From positions 62,001 through 126,000 of the forward strand of contig JBDHTQ010000001.1 of assembly GCA_039808765.1 (NCBI GenBank): DNA of 64,000 nucleotides, read 5' to 3'. Of this stretch, positions 1 to 8,303 are shown piece by piece. The notes under the pieces were generated by a model. That model did not search any database, had not been told where the DNA came from, and saw only the letters and a program-made list of their open reading frames with translations. Positions within the stretch are counted from its first letter, which is position 1, and every line of letters begins with the position of its first letter. This DNA comes from JBDHTQ01 sp039808765. Lineage in GTDB: Bacteria; Pseudomonadota; Alphaproteobacteria; UBA2400. A program made the translations under genes and the position numbers.

Positions 1-1
1 T

Positions 2-2584
2 GGCTCGCCCAATGATATTTTATCGGCAGCGCAAGGAACAATGCTTGTTGAGTTTTGGCCACGTCGCCACAATGGATCATCGCTTGCCGCAGCAAACTCA
101 CCTGTAATTTTTAAACTTGGAACATCAGCCCACGCGATTGCTGTGCGTGGGGATTATCCAACAAGCCGTCTGGTTTTATTAAGCTCAGGGCTAACAAACA
201 GCGCTGACATGAACAATCTCAAAACCGTTCCGTTTGACGAGCCATCCAAAATCGCATTGACATGGGGGCAGAACAACAAGGGAACAACAAATCGATCTAT
301 CGCTGCCAATAATACCCGCTTGGGCCACTTCAAGAACACAACGACTGAGCTTTATCATCACTGCACAACCCTTCATAAGGTGGCCGGGAATGCCAATTAT
401 TCGACCATCCAACTTCATTATGAAAATATTTATGCAGACTTTTCCGGTGAAACAAACGGGACAGCGACAGGAACGCTCAAAGCGTCGATTCAGGTGGGCA
501 GCACGATCACGGCGGCAGACGCCACGGTATCATTAAGCGCGGGCGGATCTGCGACATTGACCTTCACAGGGTTAAACCTGACGGCGGGAACCGTATTTTA
601 TGTGCACACGCGCCTTGCCATGCCTGCCGGGTCAAAAGATGTTATCCGCAGCGCGATGGGGTATATGCCGATCTTTGACAATGGCGGCTTCTTTGAAAGT
701 TCAGGTACCGTTGATATCACAGCAACCGGCGTGCCTTATGGCGCAACAGCGCTGGCCGCGCTTACCAGTGGGTCAATCAGCGCGATGACCCTGCAGGCGG
801 GCGGGTCTGGTTATACCAATGCAACATCCGATGTTTATGCATGGGAAAAGCAAAGCAATGGTGTAATCGCCTATAAACAGATTGGAACAGCAACCAATAC
901 AGCCGGAGCGGTTACATCACTCACCTTAACTGACGGAACGCCGCCAACAGGTGTAAGCGCATGGGTTGAGCCGAACATTGTTATTGTCCATGGCGGGCTG
1001 CAAACTGAAGCGACGCGAACAACGTTAGGCTTTGCGCCGAATGCGATTACCGGTATTCCCAGCCAGCCTGTGCGTAGCTTGTGGACGCTTGGTGATTCCA
1101 TCACAATCGGATCGCAAACAGGGCATTTAACCGACGAGTATGGCAATAACGGGAATTTCGAATTTGCTGCCGACAATCGCTTTGGTCTAGCTAATGGTGG
1201 TGTGGCCGGTTTAAACGTTTATAACCTGTTTGAGGTGGGCAAGACCTTTACCCGCACGCTTGGGTTTTACGCAACCTACTGTACAGATGTGTTGGTTTGT
1301 CTTGGAATTAACGATATCGCCTGGAACAAAACAGCATCAGATACGATTGCCAACCTTCAGGCCTTGCAGTCGTTGATTAGCGGGTTAGGATTAAGGGTGC
1401 GCTTTGCAACGATTACGCCGCGCTCAACATCGACCGACAACTGGACAACGGTTGTGAATCAATCAACCGTAACAATCAATAGCATCAATTATGCCAATTA
1501 TCAAAACGCAGTGAATACCGCGATTTCTAGTGGGGCCATTCTTTCTGATGAAAACGGATATATTGACTTCAACGCCTTAATCAGTTCCGGCAGCGTTTTT
1601 AGTGCGACGCCTGATGCTGTGACCAGTGACGGTTTGCATCCGAGCGATAATGTTGGTTCGCCTTCACGCAGTGGTGTGGCGCGCTCAAAGCTTAATGCCA
1701 CGTTCTATAATTCTTTCGCGTATCTGCTCGATACAGCCAATTGGCTGATGAGTGTAAATGGTGAAGATGTCGTGCAGGATAATCTCGCCAGCTTGATGAG
1801 CGGAACGTTAACAACAGCTGTTATCGGTGGAGATACGGTTAATCAGATTGGGGGATGGATTCGCAAGGTCAATCTTTACCCGACCAAAAAGACGGCCGCG
1901 CAACTGAAAACATTATCCACCACCACCAATGCCGCAAGAACAGAGCTAAGCAAACACTGGGGGAGCACGCTTGCGTGTTTTGGGGATAGTATTACAGCTG
2001 GGCAAGGTGCATCAACGCCGTTCCCGACACTTTTGGGCAACTATCTTGGCCGACCCGTTCTTAATCAGGGGATTGCGGGTACGCCGATGCAAAATACCAA
2101 TTCGGCGGCGACAGGGTTGCCCGTTCCAAATAATGGGCGGGATCGTTATACCAGTGTGACGGGTATCGGCAAAAAAGACCTTTTAACCATCATGTATGGT
2201 CTCAACGATCTCGGCTATACTGGCAGCCAGCCCGGATGGACACTGGCCCTCTACATTAACGATTATCAAGAAGTTCTCAACGGTCTGCTATCTTCAGGAT
2301 ACACAAAAGACAGTATTGTATTGTGTTCTCCAACCTGGATTCCCGATGATCGCTACAACTATTCTGCAAACTTTACGGGCGGCTATCGTGGCTGGCATTT
2401 GCAGTTTGTCGCCGCTGTGCGCCAACTCGCCGTTACCAATGGATTGCTCTATGCCGATACGTATGCCGCGATTAGAGACAACGGGGGCACAGCACTCTTG
2501 AACGCTGGAACCGATATCCATCCCAACGATGCCGGGCATGTGGTTATTGCCAACACCATCATGAACGCTACGTATGTTAAATAG
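2..2584 (+). CDS. Phage structural protein with lectin-like fold and two SGNH/GDSL hydrolase domains (5' end outside window)
   Basis: The frame is open to the window edge, and the residues before the first Met (…LSAAQGT) read naturally into a concanavalin-A-like lectin segment, so I treat the gene as 5'-truncated; an ATG at 41 preceded by AAGGA is the alternative start. Numbering from that ATG, the first SGNH domain has GDSIT (Ser about 353), a GIND block near 421 and DGLHPSD (Asp 530, His 533). The second has GDSITAG (Ser about 650), GLND and DIHPNDAGH (Asp 825, His 827). A lectin-like strand segment (residues about 565-625) lies between them. SGNH enzymes are serine esterases or lipases, and in phages they deacetylate or cleave surface glycans. 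It sits directly upstream of the head-tail connector gene, so it may be a virion adhesin or decoration protein; that role is inference. Confidence 0.8.
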   Translation, partial: GSPNDILSAAQGTMLVEFWPRRHNGSSLAAANSPVIFKLGTSAHAIAVRGDYPTSRLVLLSSGLTNSADMNNLKTVPFDEPSKIALTWGQNNKGTTNRSIAANNTRLGHFKNTTTELYHHCTTLHKVAGNANYSTIQLHYENIYADFSGETNGTATGTLKASIQVGSTITAADATVSLSAGGSATLTFTGLNLTAGTVFYVHTRLAMPAGSKDVIRSAMGYMPIFDNGGFFESSGTVDITATGVPYGATALAALTSGSISAMTLQAGGSGYTNATSDVYAWEKQSNGVIAYKQIGTATNTAGAVTSLTLTDGTPPTGVSAWVEPNIVIVHGGLQTEATRTTLGFAPNAITGIPSQPVRSLWTLGDSITIGSQTGHLTDEYGNNGNFEFAADNRFGLANGGVAGLNVYNLFEVGKTFTRTLGFYATYCTDVLVCLGINDIAWNKTASDTIANLQALQSLISGLGLRVRFATITPRSTSTDNWTTVVNQSTVTINSINYANYQNAVNTAISSGAILSDENGYIDFNALISSGSVFSATPDAVTSDGLHPSDNVGSPSRSGVARSKLNATFYNSFAYLLDTANWLMSVNGEDVVQDNLASLMSGTLTTAVIGGDTVNQIGGWIRKVNLYPTKKTAAQLKTLSTTTNAARTELSKHWGSTLACFGDSITAGQGASTPFPTLLGNYLGRPVLNQGIAGTPMQNTNSAATGLPVPNNGRDRYTSVTGIGKKDLLTIMYGLNDLGYTGSQPGWTLALYINDYQEVLNGLLSSGYTKDSIVLCSPTWIPDDRYNYSANFTGGYRGWHLQFVAAVRQLAVTNGLLYADTYAAIRDNGGTALLNAGTDIHPNDAGHVVIANTIMNATYVK

Positions 2585-2596
2585 TCGGAGGCACTG

Positions 2597-3208
2597 ATGA
2601 ACAGTATTTATGGACTGATGAAAATTGTTCCTCCTCTTGAGGAACCGATAAATCTTGCGGAAGCAAAAAATCACTTACGCATGGCAACCACTGATGATGA
2701 TGCATTAATTACCCATTTGATCACGGTTGTTCGTGAACAAGCCGAGCAGTGGTTGGGAAGAACTTTAATTGAAACAACTTATGACCTTGTGCGTGATGCA
2801 GCTCCAGAAGAATGCGTTTTGGAGCTACCTTACCCACCGTTGATCAATGTTGAATCAATAGGGTTTTATGATCAAAGTGATAATTTCGTTGTTTTTGATG
2901 AAAGTGATTATTTTGTTGATTCCTCTCATCAACCCGGTCGCATTATTTTACGCTACGGCGTAAGTTGGCCAACTGTTATGCGGCCTGCAGCCGGAATGAA
3001 AATACAATACAAAGCCGGATATGGACGTTTTGCGAGTGATGTCCCTTCTGCAATCAGACAAGGAATGTTAATTCATCTTTCAAGTCTTTATGCAGAACGG
3101 GGTGATCGTGTTGTTTCTGATGGGCGGCTGTCAACAAACCCGCTTGAAACGATTCCGCTTAATGCATTTACGCTCTATGCGCCGTATCGGCTTCTTCATC
3201 TCTGCTAA
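2597..3208 (+). CDS. Phage head-tail connector protein (HK97 gp6 / GTA g6-like)
   Basis: This 203-residue protein opens with the 'PLEEPINLAEAKNHLR' type motif of the phage connector family (gp6-like, QLRG group). The family forms a dodecameric ring below the portal in siphovirus heads. The start follows a GGAGG-type site 8 bases upstream. It lies between the SGNH structural gene and the tail terminator gene, the order expected for connector genes in HK97-like phages and gene transfer agents. A separate stopper gene (g7-like) is not seen between this gene and the terminator. Cytoplasmic assembly role; the assignment rests on motif plus synteny. Confidence 0.8.
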   Translation: MNSIYGLMKIVPPLEEPINLAEAKNHLRMATTDDDALITHLITVVREQAEQWLGRTLIETTYDLVRDAAPEECVLELPYPPLINVESIGFYDQSDNFVVFDESDYFVDSSHQPGRIILRYGVSWPTVMRPAAGMKIQYKAGYGRFASDVPSAIRQGMLIHLSSLYAERGDRVVSDGRLSTNPLETIPLNAFTLYAPYRLLHLC

Positions 3209-3225
3209 ATTTCGAAGGAGTAATT

Positions 3226-3615
3226 ATGAGCGCTTCTCTTGCATCCTATCTTGATTCAATCATTGCTCTCGTCGAATCAGATGCGCAGATTAAAACGTTA
3301 ATCGGTGATCCTCCGCGTGTTTTTAACGCCTTGCCAACATCAAGTGTTTTTCCCTATCTTCATTTGACTTTTAGCGATGCTAAAGATGCTGGTGCTAAAA
3401 GCGTCACCTTGCGGAGCATTTCTTTAAACTGTATTGTTTATCACCGAGATAAAACTACGGTGCTGGCAGAAGATATTTTAGATTGCGTTCGAACGATTCT
3501 TCATGATGTTGATCTAACAGGCGTTGTAAGATGCCAGGAAGAATTAATTACATTTCAGTCCTCTCGCGATAGCCAGCAAGCCCTCGCGCGGTATCGATTG
3601 ATTGTAATGTGCTAG
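3226..3615 (+). CDS. Tail terminator / head-tail joining protein, DUF3168 family
   Basis: The protein has 129 residues, the usual length for DUF3168. The N-terminal helix (LASYLDSIIALVESDAQIKTL) is followed by 'PPRVFNALPTSSVFPYLHLTF', a typical family signature. DUF3168 proteins (GTA g8, lambda gpU-like) cap the tail tube and join it to the head. It starts 17 bases after the connector stop with an AAGGAG site. Its 3' end overlaps by four bases the end of the oppositely oriented gene at 3612-4544, so the forward tail operon is interrupted here by convergent transcription. Confidence 0.8.
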   Translation: MSASLASYLDSIIALVESDAQIKTLIGDPPRVFNALPTSSVFPYLHLTFSDAKDAGAKSVTLRSISLNCIVYHRDKTTVLAEDILDCVRTILHDVDLTGVVRCQEELITFQSSRDSQQALARYRLIVMC

Positions 3616-4544
3616 CTATTTCCTATCGGATGGATCGTCGCGTTTTTGAGGAAAATTTTTTGGCGTCTATTCATCAGGTCTGCAAGTTGATCAGGTTTTC
3701 TCACAATGGGAAAACGGTTAAGAAGTTGAAGGATTTGTTCGGCATTTCTACTCGTGGGAAAATCAACGTGAGGCCCATGTATTTTTTGAGGTTTTACTAC
3801 TCCATTTAATGATTGCTGAATTAATCTGGCTTGTGCTTTATTCAAGATATATACAGGTTGTTCATTCATTGTATTTTGTGATGTATAAGGCTCAGGGAAA
3901 TATATTCCGGGGTCTAAAAAACCGTGCGGTGCAATGGTCTGAAGACTGAAAGCTGTTATGCTTTCAGGTCGCTTATCATCATGACGCTCTGGGACAAAAA
4001 CAGCGCTCATTATGTTGGTAATATATTCTTCATTAAATATTCGTGTCAGCTTGCGTTTGCGTGCGATGTCATCATCATCAAGTCGTTTATCAATCGTCAG
4101 TCCAAGACATTGGTCAAGAAAATGATCGCCAATCAACCAAGGAGATAAATTTAATTCATGGAAGCATTTAACCAGCGCTGTTTCCTCATCTGTAAACGGA
4201 GTGGGGGGTCTGAGTGGATTTTCCTGAATATCGATAAGACTATTTGCTCGGTCTGGGGGCAATAAAATACGTCGATCATGGCCAATTGGATAACCTGCGT
4301 CGAACGCAAGGATAATGATGGTTTGACGGTTAAGCCAGTCTCGGTCGAGGGAGGGAAGTTCTTGTGAAAGCTTTCGGCATGCTTCATCAGCAAAATGATG
4401 GACGAGTTTACTGTTGTGAAACCCTCCGGCACCATAACGATCACTTTTTGCGTAAACAGGTAAAGGATTAAACCGTCCTTTCGGTGAAAGTGGGGCTTTC
4501 CTCGGAAAATTAAGAACAGGTGATAAAGAGTTATCATCGGGCAT
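3612..4544 (-). CDS. Unknown 310-residue protein on the reverse strand inside the phage tail operon (possible moron)
   Basis: I do not recognise this protein. It is a full-length reading frame on the strand opposite to every other phage gene here, placed between the tail terminator and major tail protein genes. Its start has an AGGA site eight bases upstream. It is soluble-looking, with no signal peptide or membrane segment, is rich in Pro, Asp and His, and has acidic/basic patches (DDDDIARKRK near the middle). Independently transcribed reverse genes within a late operon are commonly lysogeny-expressed cargo ('morons'), for example exclusion or host-fitness factors. That role is inferred only from position. 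Confidence 0.6.
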   Translation of the reverse strand: MPDDNSLSPVLNFPRKAPLSPKGRFNPLPVYAKSDRYGAGGFHNSKLVHHFADEACRKLSQELPSLDRDWLNRQTIIILAFDAGYPIGHDRRILLPPDRANSLIDIQENPLRPPTPFTDEETALVKCFHELNLSPWLIGDHFLDQCLGLTIDKRLDDDDIARKRKLTRIFNEEYITNIMSAVFVPERHDDKRPESITAFSLQTIAPHGFLDPGIYFPEPYTSQNTMNEQPVYILNKAQARLIQQSLNGVVKPQKIHGPHVDFPTSRNAEQILQLLNRFPIVRKPDQLADLMNRRQKIFLKNATIHPIGNS

Positions 4545-4604
4545 TCTAAAATCCTACAGTAATGGTCTTAACGGACGTCTAATTTCTCAAAAAAGGAGCA
4601 AAAA

Positions 4605-5009
4605 ATGGCAATAAGTAAAGGTCGAAACCTGCTTTTAAAAGTGGGAACAGGCACCAGCGCCGAACTGGTTGCTGCCATGCGTAGCACAAAATTCTCCATC
4701 AATGGGGAACTTGTTGACGCAACCACCAAGGATAGTGGGGGGATGCGGGTGCTACTGGGAGATGCGGGTGTTTCTAAAGTGACTATTTCAGCGAATGGTC
4801 TTTTAAGCGGGAATGCGCAGTCGGTTGATTTTGTTAATAAAACATTAAATAGAAGCCTCAATAACTATCGTTTAGAGTTTGATAACGGTGACATTATTGA
4901 AGGCTCTTTTCAGATTACCGCTTTTGAAGCATCCGGTGATTATAACGGAGAACAAACCTATTCTCTGACACTTGAATCATCCGGCAGCATGACGGTGACT
5001 TCTGTATGA
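4605..5009 (+). CDS. Phage major tail tube protein, TP901-1 / GTA g9 family
   Basis: The protein has 134 residues and begins MAISKGRNLLLKVGTG, a typical start of the TP901-1-type major tail protein, which stacks as hexamer rings to form the tail tube. The Ser/Gly-rich end (EQTYSLTLESSGSMT) also fits this family. An AAAAAGGAG ribosome site precedes the ATG. The stop overlaps the next start (ATGA), indicating translational coupling to the tail assembly chaperone. Size and position match the g9 gene of gene transfer agents. Confidence 0.85.
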   Translation: MAISKGRNLLLKVGTGTSAELVAAMRSTKFSINGELVDATTKDSGGMRVLLGDAGVSKVTISANGLLSGNAQSVDFVNKTLNRSLNNYRLEFDNGDIIEGSFQITAFEASGDYNGEQTYSLTLESSGSMTVTSV

Positions 5010-5335
5010 TGGGGGAACTTGTTCTTGTTTTGGCAGGAAAAAGCTGTCGCTTACGGCCGACCTTTGCCAGTTTGCAAGCATTAGAAAAACTCTCTGGAAT
5101 TGGCTTGATCACCCTCGCAAGAAAATTTTCCGAAGGTAACTTTACTCTGCGCGAGTGCGTTTATGTCATTGAAACAGGCCTGATGGGTGCTGGAGAAACT
5201 GTTCCTGATGACTTAGGAGAATTGCTTGTGAAAAAGGGGGTTGCATCTCTCTCGCGCATTATTTCTCGCTATCTTGAAGCTGCACTCGTGGGGGAGGAAC
5301 CTGCCTCAATTGAGTCTCCATCGGGAAAAGAATAG
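5006..5335 (+). CDS. Tail assembly chaperone, gene transfer agent family (Phage_TAC_11)
   Basis: This 109-residue protein carries the family core 'CRLRPTFASLQALEKLSGIG', the signature of the GTA family tail chaperone (g10-like). It acts with the major tail and tape measure proteins during tail assembly. It overlaps the major tail gene by four bases. Its last codons contain the heptamer G GGA AAA at 5323-5329, six bases before the stop, in the same position and of the same type as the lambda G/GT slippery site. A second open frame continues in -1 (see next entry), so two products are likely. Confidence 0.8.
   Translation: MMGELVLVLAGKSCRLRPTFASLQALEKLSGIGLITLARKFSEGNFTLRECVYVIETGLMGAGETVPDDLGELLVKKGVASLSRIISRYLEAALVGEEPASIESPSGKE
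5323..5329 (+). other. Probable programmed -1 ribosomal frameshift site (GGGAAAA)
   Basis: In the zero frame the codons are TCG GGA AAA GAA TAG. The heptamer G_GGA_AAA fits the X_XXY_YYZ rule. After a -1 slip the ribosome reads AGA ATA GCA and continues for 67 codons instead of stopping four bases later. Lambda uses GGGAAAG for the equivalent G-to-GT shift. I have not established a downstream stimulatory pseudoknot. Confidence 0.7.
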
Positions 5336-5532
5336 CAGGCGATACGCTGCCGTTTCGTCAGTTGCTAGGACAGGCAGCATTTTATCTTGCTTGGTCTCCC
5401 GTTGATTTTTGGCATGCTACGCCACAAGAATATGCGGCCATTTTTGAATTTTTTATTCAACAAAATGGTGGATTAGCTCCGGCTGAACTCAGTCTTTTGC
5501 AACAATCTTTAAAGGAGGGAAAATGGACTTAG
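5329..5532 (+). CDS. -1 frameshift extension of the tail assembly chaperone (Phage_TAC_2 / DUF2376-like), no own start codon
   Basis: The -1 frame is open from 5314 to the stop at 5530-5532 but has no ATG or GTG. Its product begins near the slippery site and contains LPFRQLLGQAAFYLAWSPVD followed by FWHATPQEYAA, the pattern of the small tail chaperone family that in gene transfer agents follows g10. Read through the shift, the fusion would have about 175 residues (108 from the zero frame, 67 from this frame). It overlaps the tape measure start at 5523. Expression by slippage, rather than from a rare start codon, is inference. Confidence 0.65.
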   Translation, partial: RIAGDTLPFRQLLGQAAFYLAWSPVDFWHATPQEYAAIFEFFIQQNGGLAPAELSLLQQSLKEGKWT

Positions 5533-6095
5533 ATAAAGCCATTCTTAAGGTTGACGCGGATACACAACCGCTGAGCACAGCCTTAAAGAGTGTTCAAAAA
5601 GAAGCAGATCAAAGCTTTTCTTCCATTGTCAAAATGAGCGAGAAAATTGGGGTCGGCTTTATCAATGCTGCGGTAAAAGGGGAAAGTCTTAAGAATGTTT
5701 TACATGATTTGTTGAGTGATTTAGCTCGCTCCACATTCAAGCAAACTGTTTCTGATCCTCTGTCATCTTTAGTTGGGAGTTTTGTCGGTCAATTGTTTGG
5801 TCGTGCAAGCGGGGGCAGTGTGAGTCAAAATGTTCCCTATCTTGTGGGGGAACGCGGCCCGGAGTTGTTTGTACCATCAAGTGCAGGAAGGATTGGCTCT
5901 GTTCCTGGTATGCAAAGCCAGTCTTCAAATGAAAGCTGGGGCGTTAATATTCGTATCGATGCCAGAGGTGCTGATGCCGGGGCCGCAGAACGATTGCGCT
6001 CTGTAGCAAGTGACATTCAAAATAAAACATTTGAAGCAGTGTTTGCAGCCATGAACAGAGGTGGACGTTATGCACGCATGAGCGGAAGACGCTAG
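5523..6095 (+). CDS. Short phage tail tape measure protein (GTA g11-like)
   Basis: The protein has 190 residues. The N-terminal half is helical (TALKSVQKEADQSFSSIVKM) and the centre has the 'NVPYLVGERGPELFVPSS' tail-tape signature that ends many tape measure proteins of alphaproteobacterial phages. Tape measures set tail length at roughly 1.5 angstroms per residue, so this one predicts a tail of only about 30 nm, close to gene transfer agents and unlike large siphophages. A strong AAAGGAGG site precedes the ATG, which overlaps the end of the frameshift extension. Confidence 0.75.
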   Translation: MDLDKAILKVDADTQPLSTALKSVQKEADQSFSSIVKMSEKIGVGFINAAVKGESLKNVLHDLLSDLARSTFKQTVSDPLSSLVGSFVGQLFGRASGGSVSQNVPYLVGERGPELFVPSSAGRIGSVPGMQSQSSNESWGVNIRIDARGADAGAAERLRSVASDIQNKTFEAVFAAMNRGGRYARMSGRR

Positions 6096-6106
6096 GGAGG
6101 AAAGGA

Positions 6107-7318
6107 ATGACTGTACCAATTTTGACATTACCGAACAGTGCGTTCACACGAAGCCAATTCGGTTTAAAAAGCAATACTCAAGTTTTTAAAAGTCCGCTCA
6201 CAGGCACGACACAAACACTGGAGCGTCCCGGTGCAAGATGGGTTGCCGAGTATGCTTTACCACCAATGAAACGCGCTCAATTTTGCGAATGGCAAAGTTT
6301 TTTAACACAACTTCGCGGTGGAGCTGGGCGATTCTATGGATATGATCCAGACGCTAAAACGGCGCGTGGATCAATTTTAATATCGTCAACCAGTAGTACC
6401 AATTACATCGCAAACGGTGATGCTGTGGGCGCACGGGTGGGTGTTGAGGGCGCCGGAGGATTGTTACCAACAGGATGGGTGTGGGGACTCGCTAATGGAC
6501 TCACACGAGAAATTATTTCAAGTGGAACGCAAAATGGCATACCGTTTGTCGAAATCCGTTTTTACGGTACACCAACAAATACAACTGTGGCCACTAATTT
6601 TACGGCATCAAAATCCATTCCCGCAAGCAGTGGCGAAGATTGGACAAGTTCAATTGCCTATAAAATGACTGGGGGATCTTTGAGCAATATCGTTGGCGTC
6701 TATCAACGTATTGAGCAGGTTCAGATAACAGGACCTACTGCGAATATGAACGCAAAAGAACTTTTTTCTTTGGATAATACGTGGCGATATAGCCATCATT
6801 CAAAAACATTGACGGTGACATCGCCTGCAACAGGTTTTGTTCGTAATAGCGTGTATTTATCTTTAACAATTGGTCAGCCCATAGATATTACTTTAGCGAT
6901 TGGCCGTGTTCATCTCGAACGCAACAGCACTAATACCGTTTATATTCCGACAAGTGGACAACAACGCAGCCGCAGTGCTGGCGCGCGTGTTGATGGTGGG
7001 ATGCAAATTGGTGGAACGCTTAAAACATGGAATTGGCAAGCGAATGCAGCAAACGTTTTGCTCAAAGGCGATTATATTGCACTCGACACGCCTAATGGTC
7101 GCTCTTTGCATATGGTGGTGAATAACACTTCTTCGGATAATGATGGTCGCGCAGCCATCGCTATTGAGCCGCCACTGCGCGCCTCCCCGCTTGATGATAC
7201 AAAGGTTATTATAGAAAATCCAAGCTGTGTGATGGCCTTGGTTGAAGACAGTATTCAGTGGCAAACAGATGAGACAGGGATATATCGTTTATCCTTTGCT
7301 GCTGAGGAGCGTTTTTAA
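6107..7318 (+). CDS. Minor tail / virion protein with a central carbohydrate-binding-like insertion
   Basis: The 403-residue protein has an N-terminal part (residues 1-85, 'FCEWQSFLTQLRGGAGRF') and a C-terminal part (about 295-403, ending DETGIYRLSFAAEERF) that together resemble tail proteins encoded after the tape measure in alphaproteobacterial prophages. Between them lies an insertion of about 200 residues with 'GGLLPTGW' and beta-rich, Thr/Asn-rich sequence of the kind found in phage carbohydrate-binding modules. The position matches GTA g12. Its stop overlaps the next start (TAATG). The tail role is well supported; the glycan-binding role of the insert is inference. Confidence 0.6.
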   Translation: MTVPILTLPNSAFTRSQFGLKSNTQVFKSPLTGTTQTLERPGARWVAEYALPPMKRAQFCEWQSFLTQLRGGAGRFYGYDPDAKTARGSILISSTSSTNYIANGDAVGARVGVEGAGGLLPTGWVWGLANGLTREIISSGTQNGIPFVEIRFYGTPTNTTVATNFTASKSIPASSGEDWTSSIAYKMTGGSLSNIVGVYQRIEQVQITGPTANMNAKELFSLDNTWRYSHHSKTLTVTSPATGFVRNSVYLSLTIGQPIDITLAIGRVHLERNSTNTVYIPTSGQQRSRSAGARVDGGMQIGGTLKTWNWQANAANVLLKGDYIALDTPNGRSLHMVVNNTSSDNDGRAAIAIEPPLRASPLDDTKVIIENPSCVMALVEDSIQWQTDETGIYRLSFAAEERF

Positions 7319-7872
7319 TGACACGCGCTCTTTCCACATTGACACAATCAGCCAGCCAAAATGCTGTTGTGCGCCCCATCATTTTTGCAGCCCTGGATTT
7401 TTCATCCGGCATGGTAAGAGTAAATGATGCGCCATTTGATGTTATGATCAAAGAGAATACTTATTATGGATTAGGACAATTAGGGGGAATTTCATCTGTT
7501 CAAGAAGGTGCTGAATTACAATCTTACAGCATTGAACTGACTTTAAGTGGGATTCCGCCTGAGTTGATTTCACTTGCATTGCTTGATCACTACCAAGGTC
7601 GTGATGTGGATATTTTTCTTGCTCTGCTTGATGAAGAGCATGTCATGATCGGCGATCCCACACTTCTCTTTCGCGGACGGATGGACACCATGACAATCAG
7701 CCTCGGTGAAAAAGCGACTATCACCGTCGTGGCACAAAGCCGAATGGCAGATTGGGATCGAGCGCGCATCAGGCGCTATACGCACGAAGATCAAATTATT
7801 GATTATCCCGATGACAGGGGATTGGAATTTATTACACAAATGGCAGAAAAAACGATTTACTGGGGCCGCTAA
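7318..7872 (+). CDS. Phage minor tail (baseplate/hub-associated) protein, position of GTA g13
   Basis: This 184-residue protein is translationally coupled to the preceding tail gene by a one-base overlap. It contains VRPIIFAALDFSSG near the N-terminus and a conserved C-terminal part (LFRGRMDTMTISLGEKATIT, then RWDRAR-like residues and 'ADWDRARIRRYT') typical of prophage tail proteins between the tape measure and the NlpC-like gene. It probably forms part of the ring connecting tail tube and hub. No enzymatic motif is visible. Confidence 0.6.
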   Translation: MTRALSTLTQSASQNAVVRPIIFAALDFSSGMVRVNDAPFDVMIKENTYYGLGQLGGISSVQEGAELQSYSIELTLSGIPPELISLALLDHYQGRDVDIFLALLDEEHVMIGDPTLLFRGRMDTMTISLGEKATITVVAQSRMADWDRARIRRYTHEDQIIDYPDDRGLEFITQMAEKTIYWGR

Positions 7873-7874
7873 GC

Positions 7875-8303
7875 GTGCACACTCCCGCGCGTCAGAAGGA
7901 ATGGTGTAAGCAGTTAGATAATGTTATTAACCATTGGCGCAATCAACCTTTCATTTGGGGCAAATACGATTGCATCCATTTTGCCTATGATGCCGTGTGT
8001 GCGGTGAGTGCAAAAAACTGGTCACAACTTGATTTGCCTGCTTATAAAAATGCCATGCAAGCTTACAACGTCATGAAGCGGTGGGGGTTTGATGATCTTT
8101 GCCGACTGGTTGACGCCCTGCTTGGCTGTCATCATTCTCATCATCATGCACGGCGCGGTGATCTTATCGCCGTATCACAAAAAAAATTGAGCCTTTTTTC
8201 TTTCGCGCTTGGCGTTTGTCTCGGTGATGTTTGTGCAGCTCCCGGAAAAAACGGCCTTGTTTTTTTTCCTACATCCACATCTCAATTTTGCTGGAGAATA
8301 TAA
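7875..8303 (+). CDS. DUF6950 / NlpC-P60-like tail-associated protein (GTA g14 position)
   Basis: The protein starts at a GTG two bases after the previous stop and has 142 residues. The core 'NQPFIWGKYDCIHFAYDAV' is the DUF6950 signature; the Asp-Cys pair occupies the place of the catalytic Cys in NlpC/P60 cell wall peptidases, and in GTAs this slot encodes a peptidase at the tail tip. A His cluster (CHHSHHHARRGD) follows near residue 90. It likely acts in the periplasm during DNA entry. Peptidase activity is inferred from family and position. Confidence 0.65.
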   Translation: MHTPARQKEWCKQLDNVINHWRNQPFIWGKYDCIHFAYDAVCAVSAKNWSQLDLPAYKNAMQAYNVMKRWGFDDLCRLVDALLGCHHSHHHARRGDLIAVSQKKLSLFSFALGVCLGDVCAAPGKNGLVFFPTSTSQFCWRI

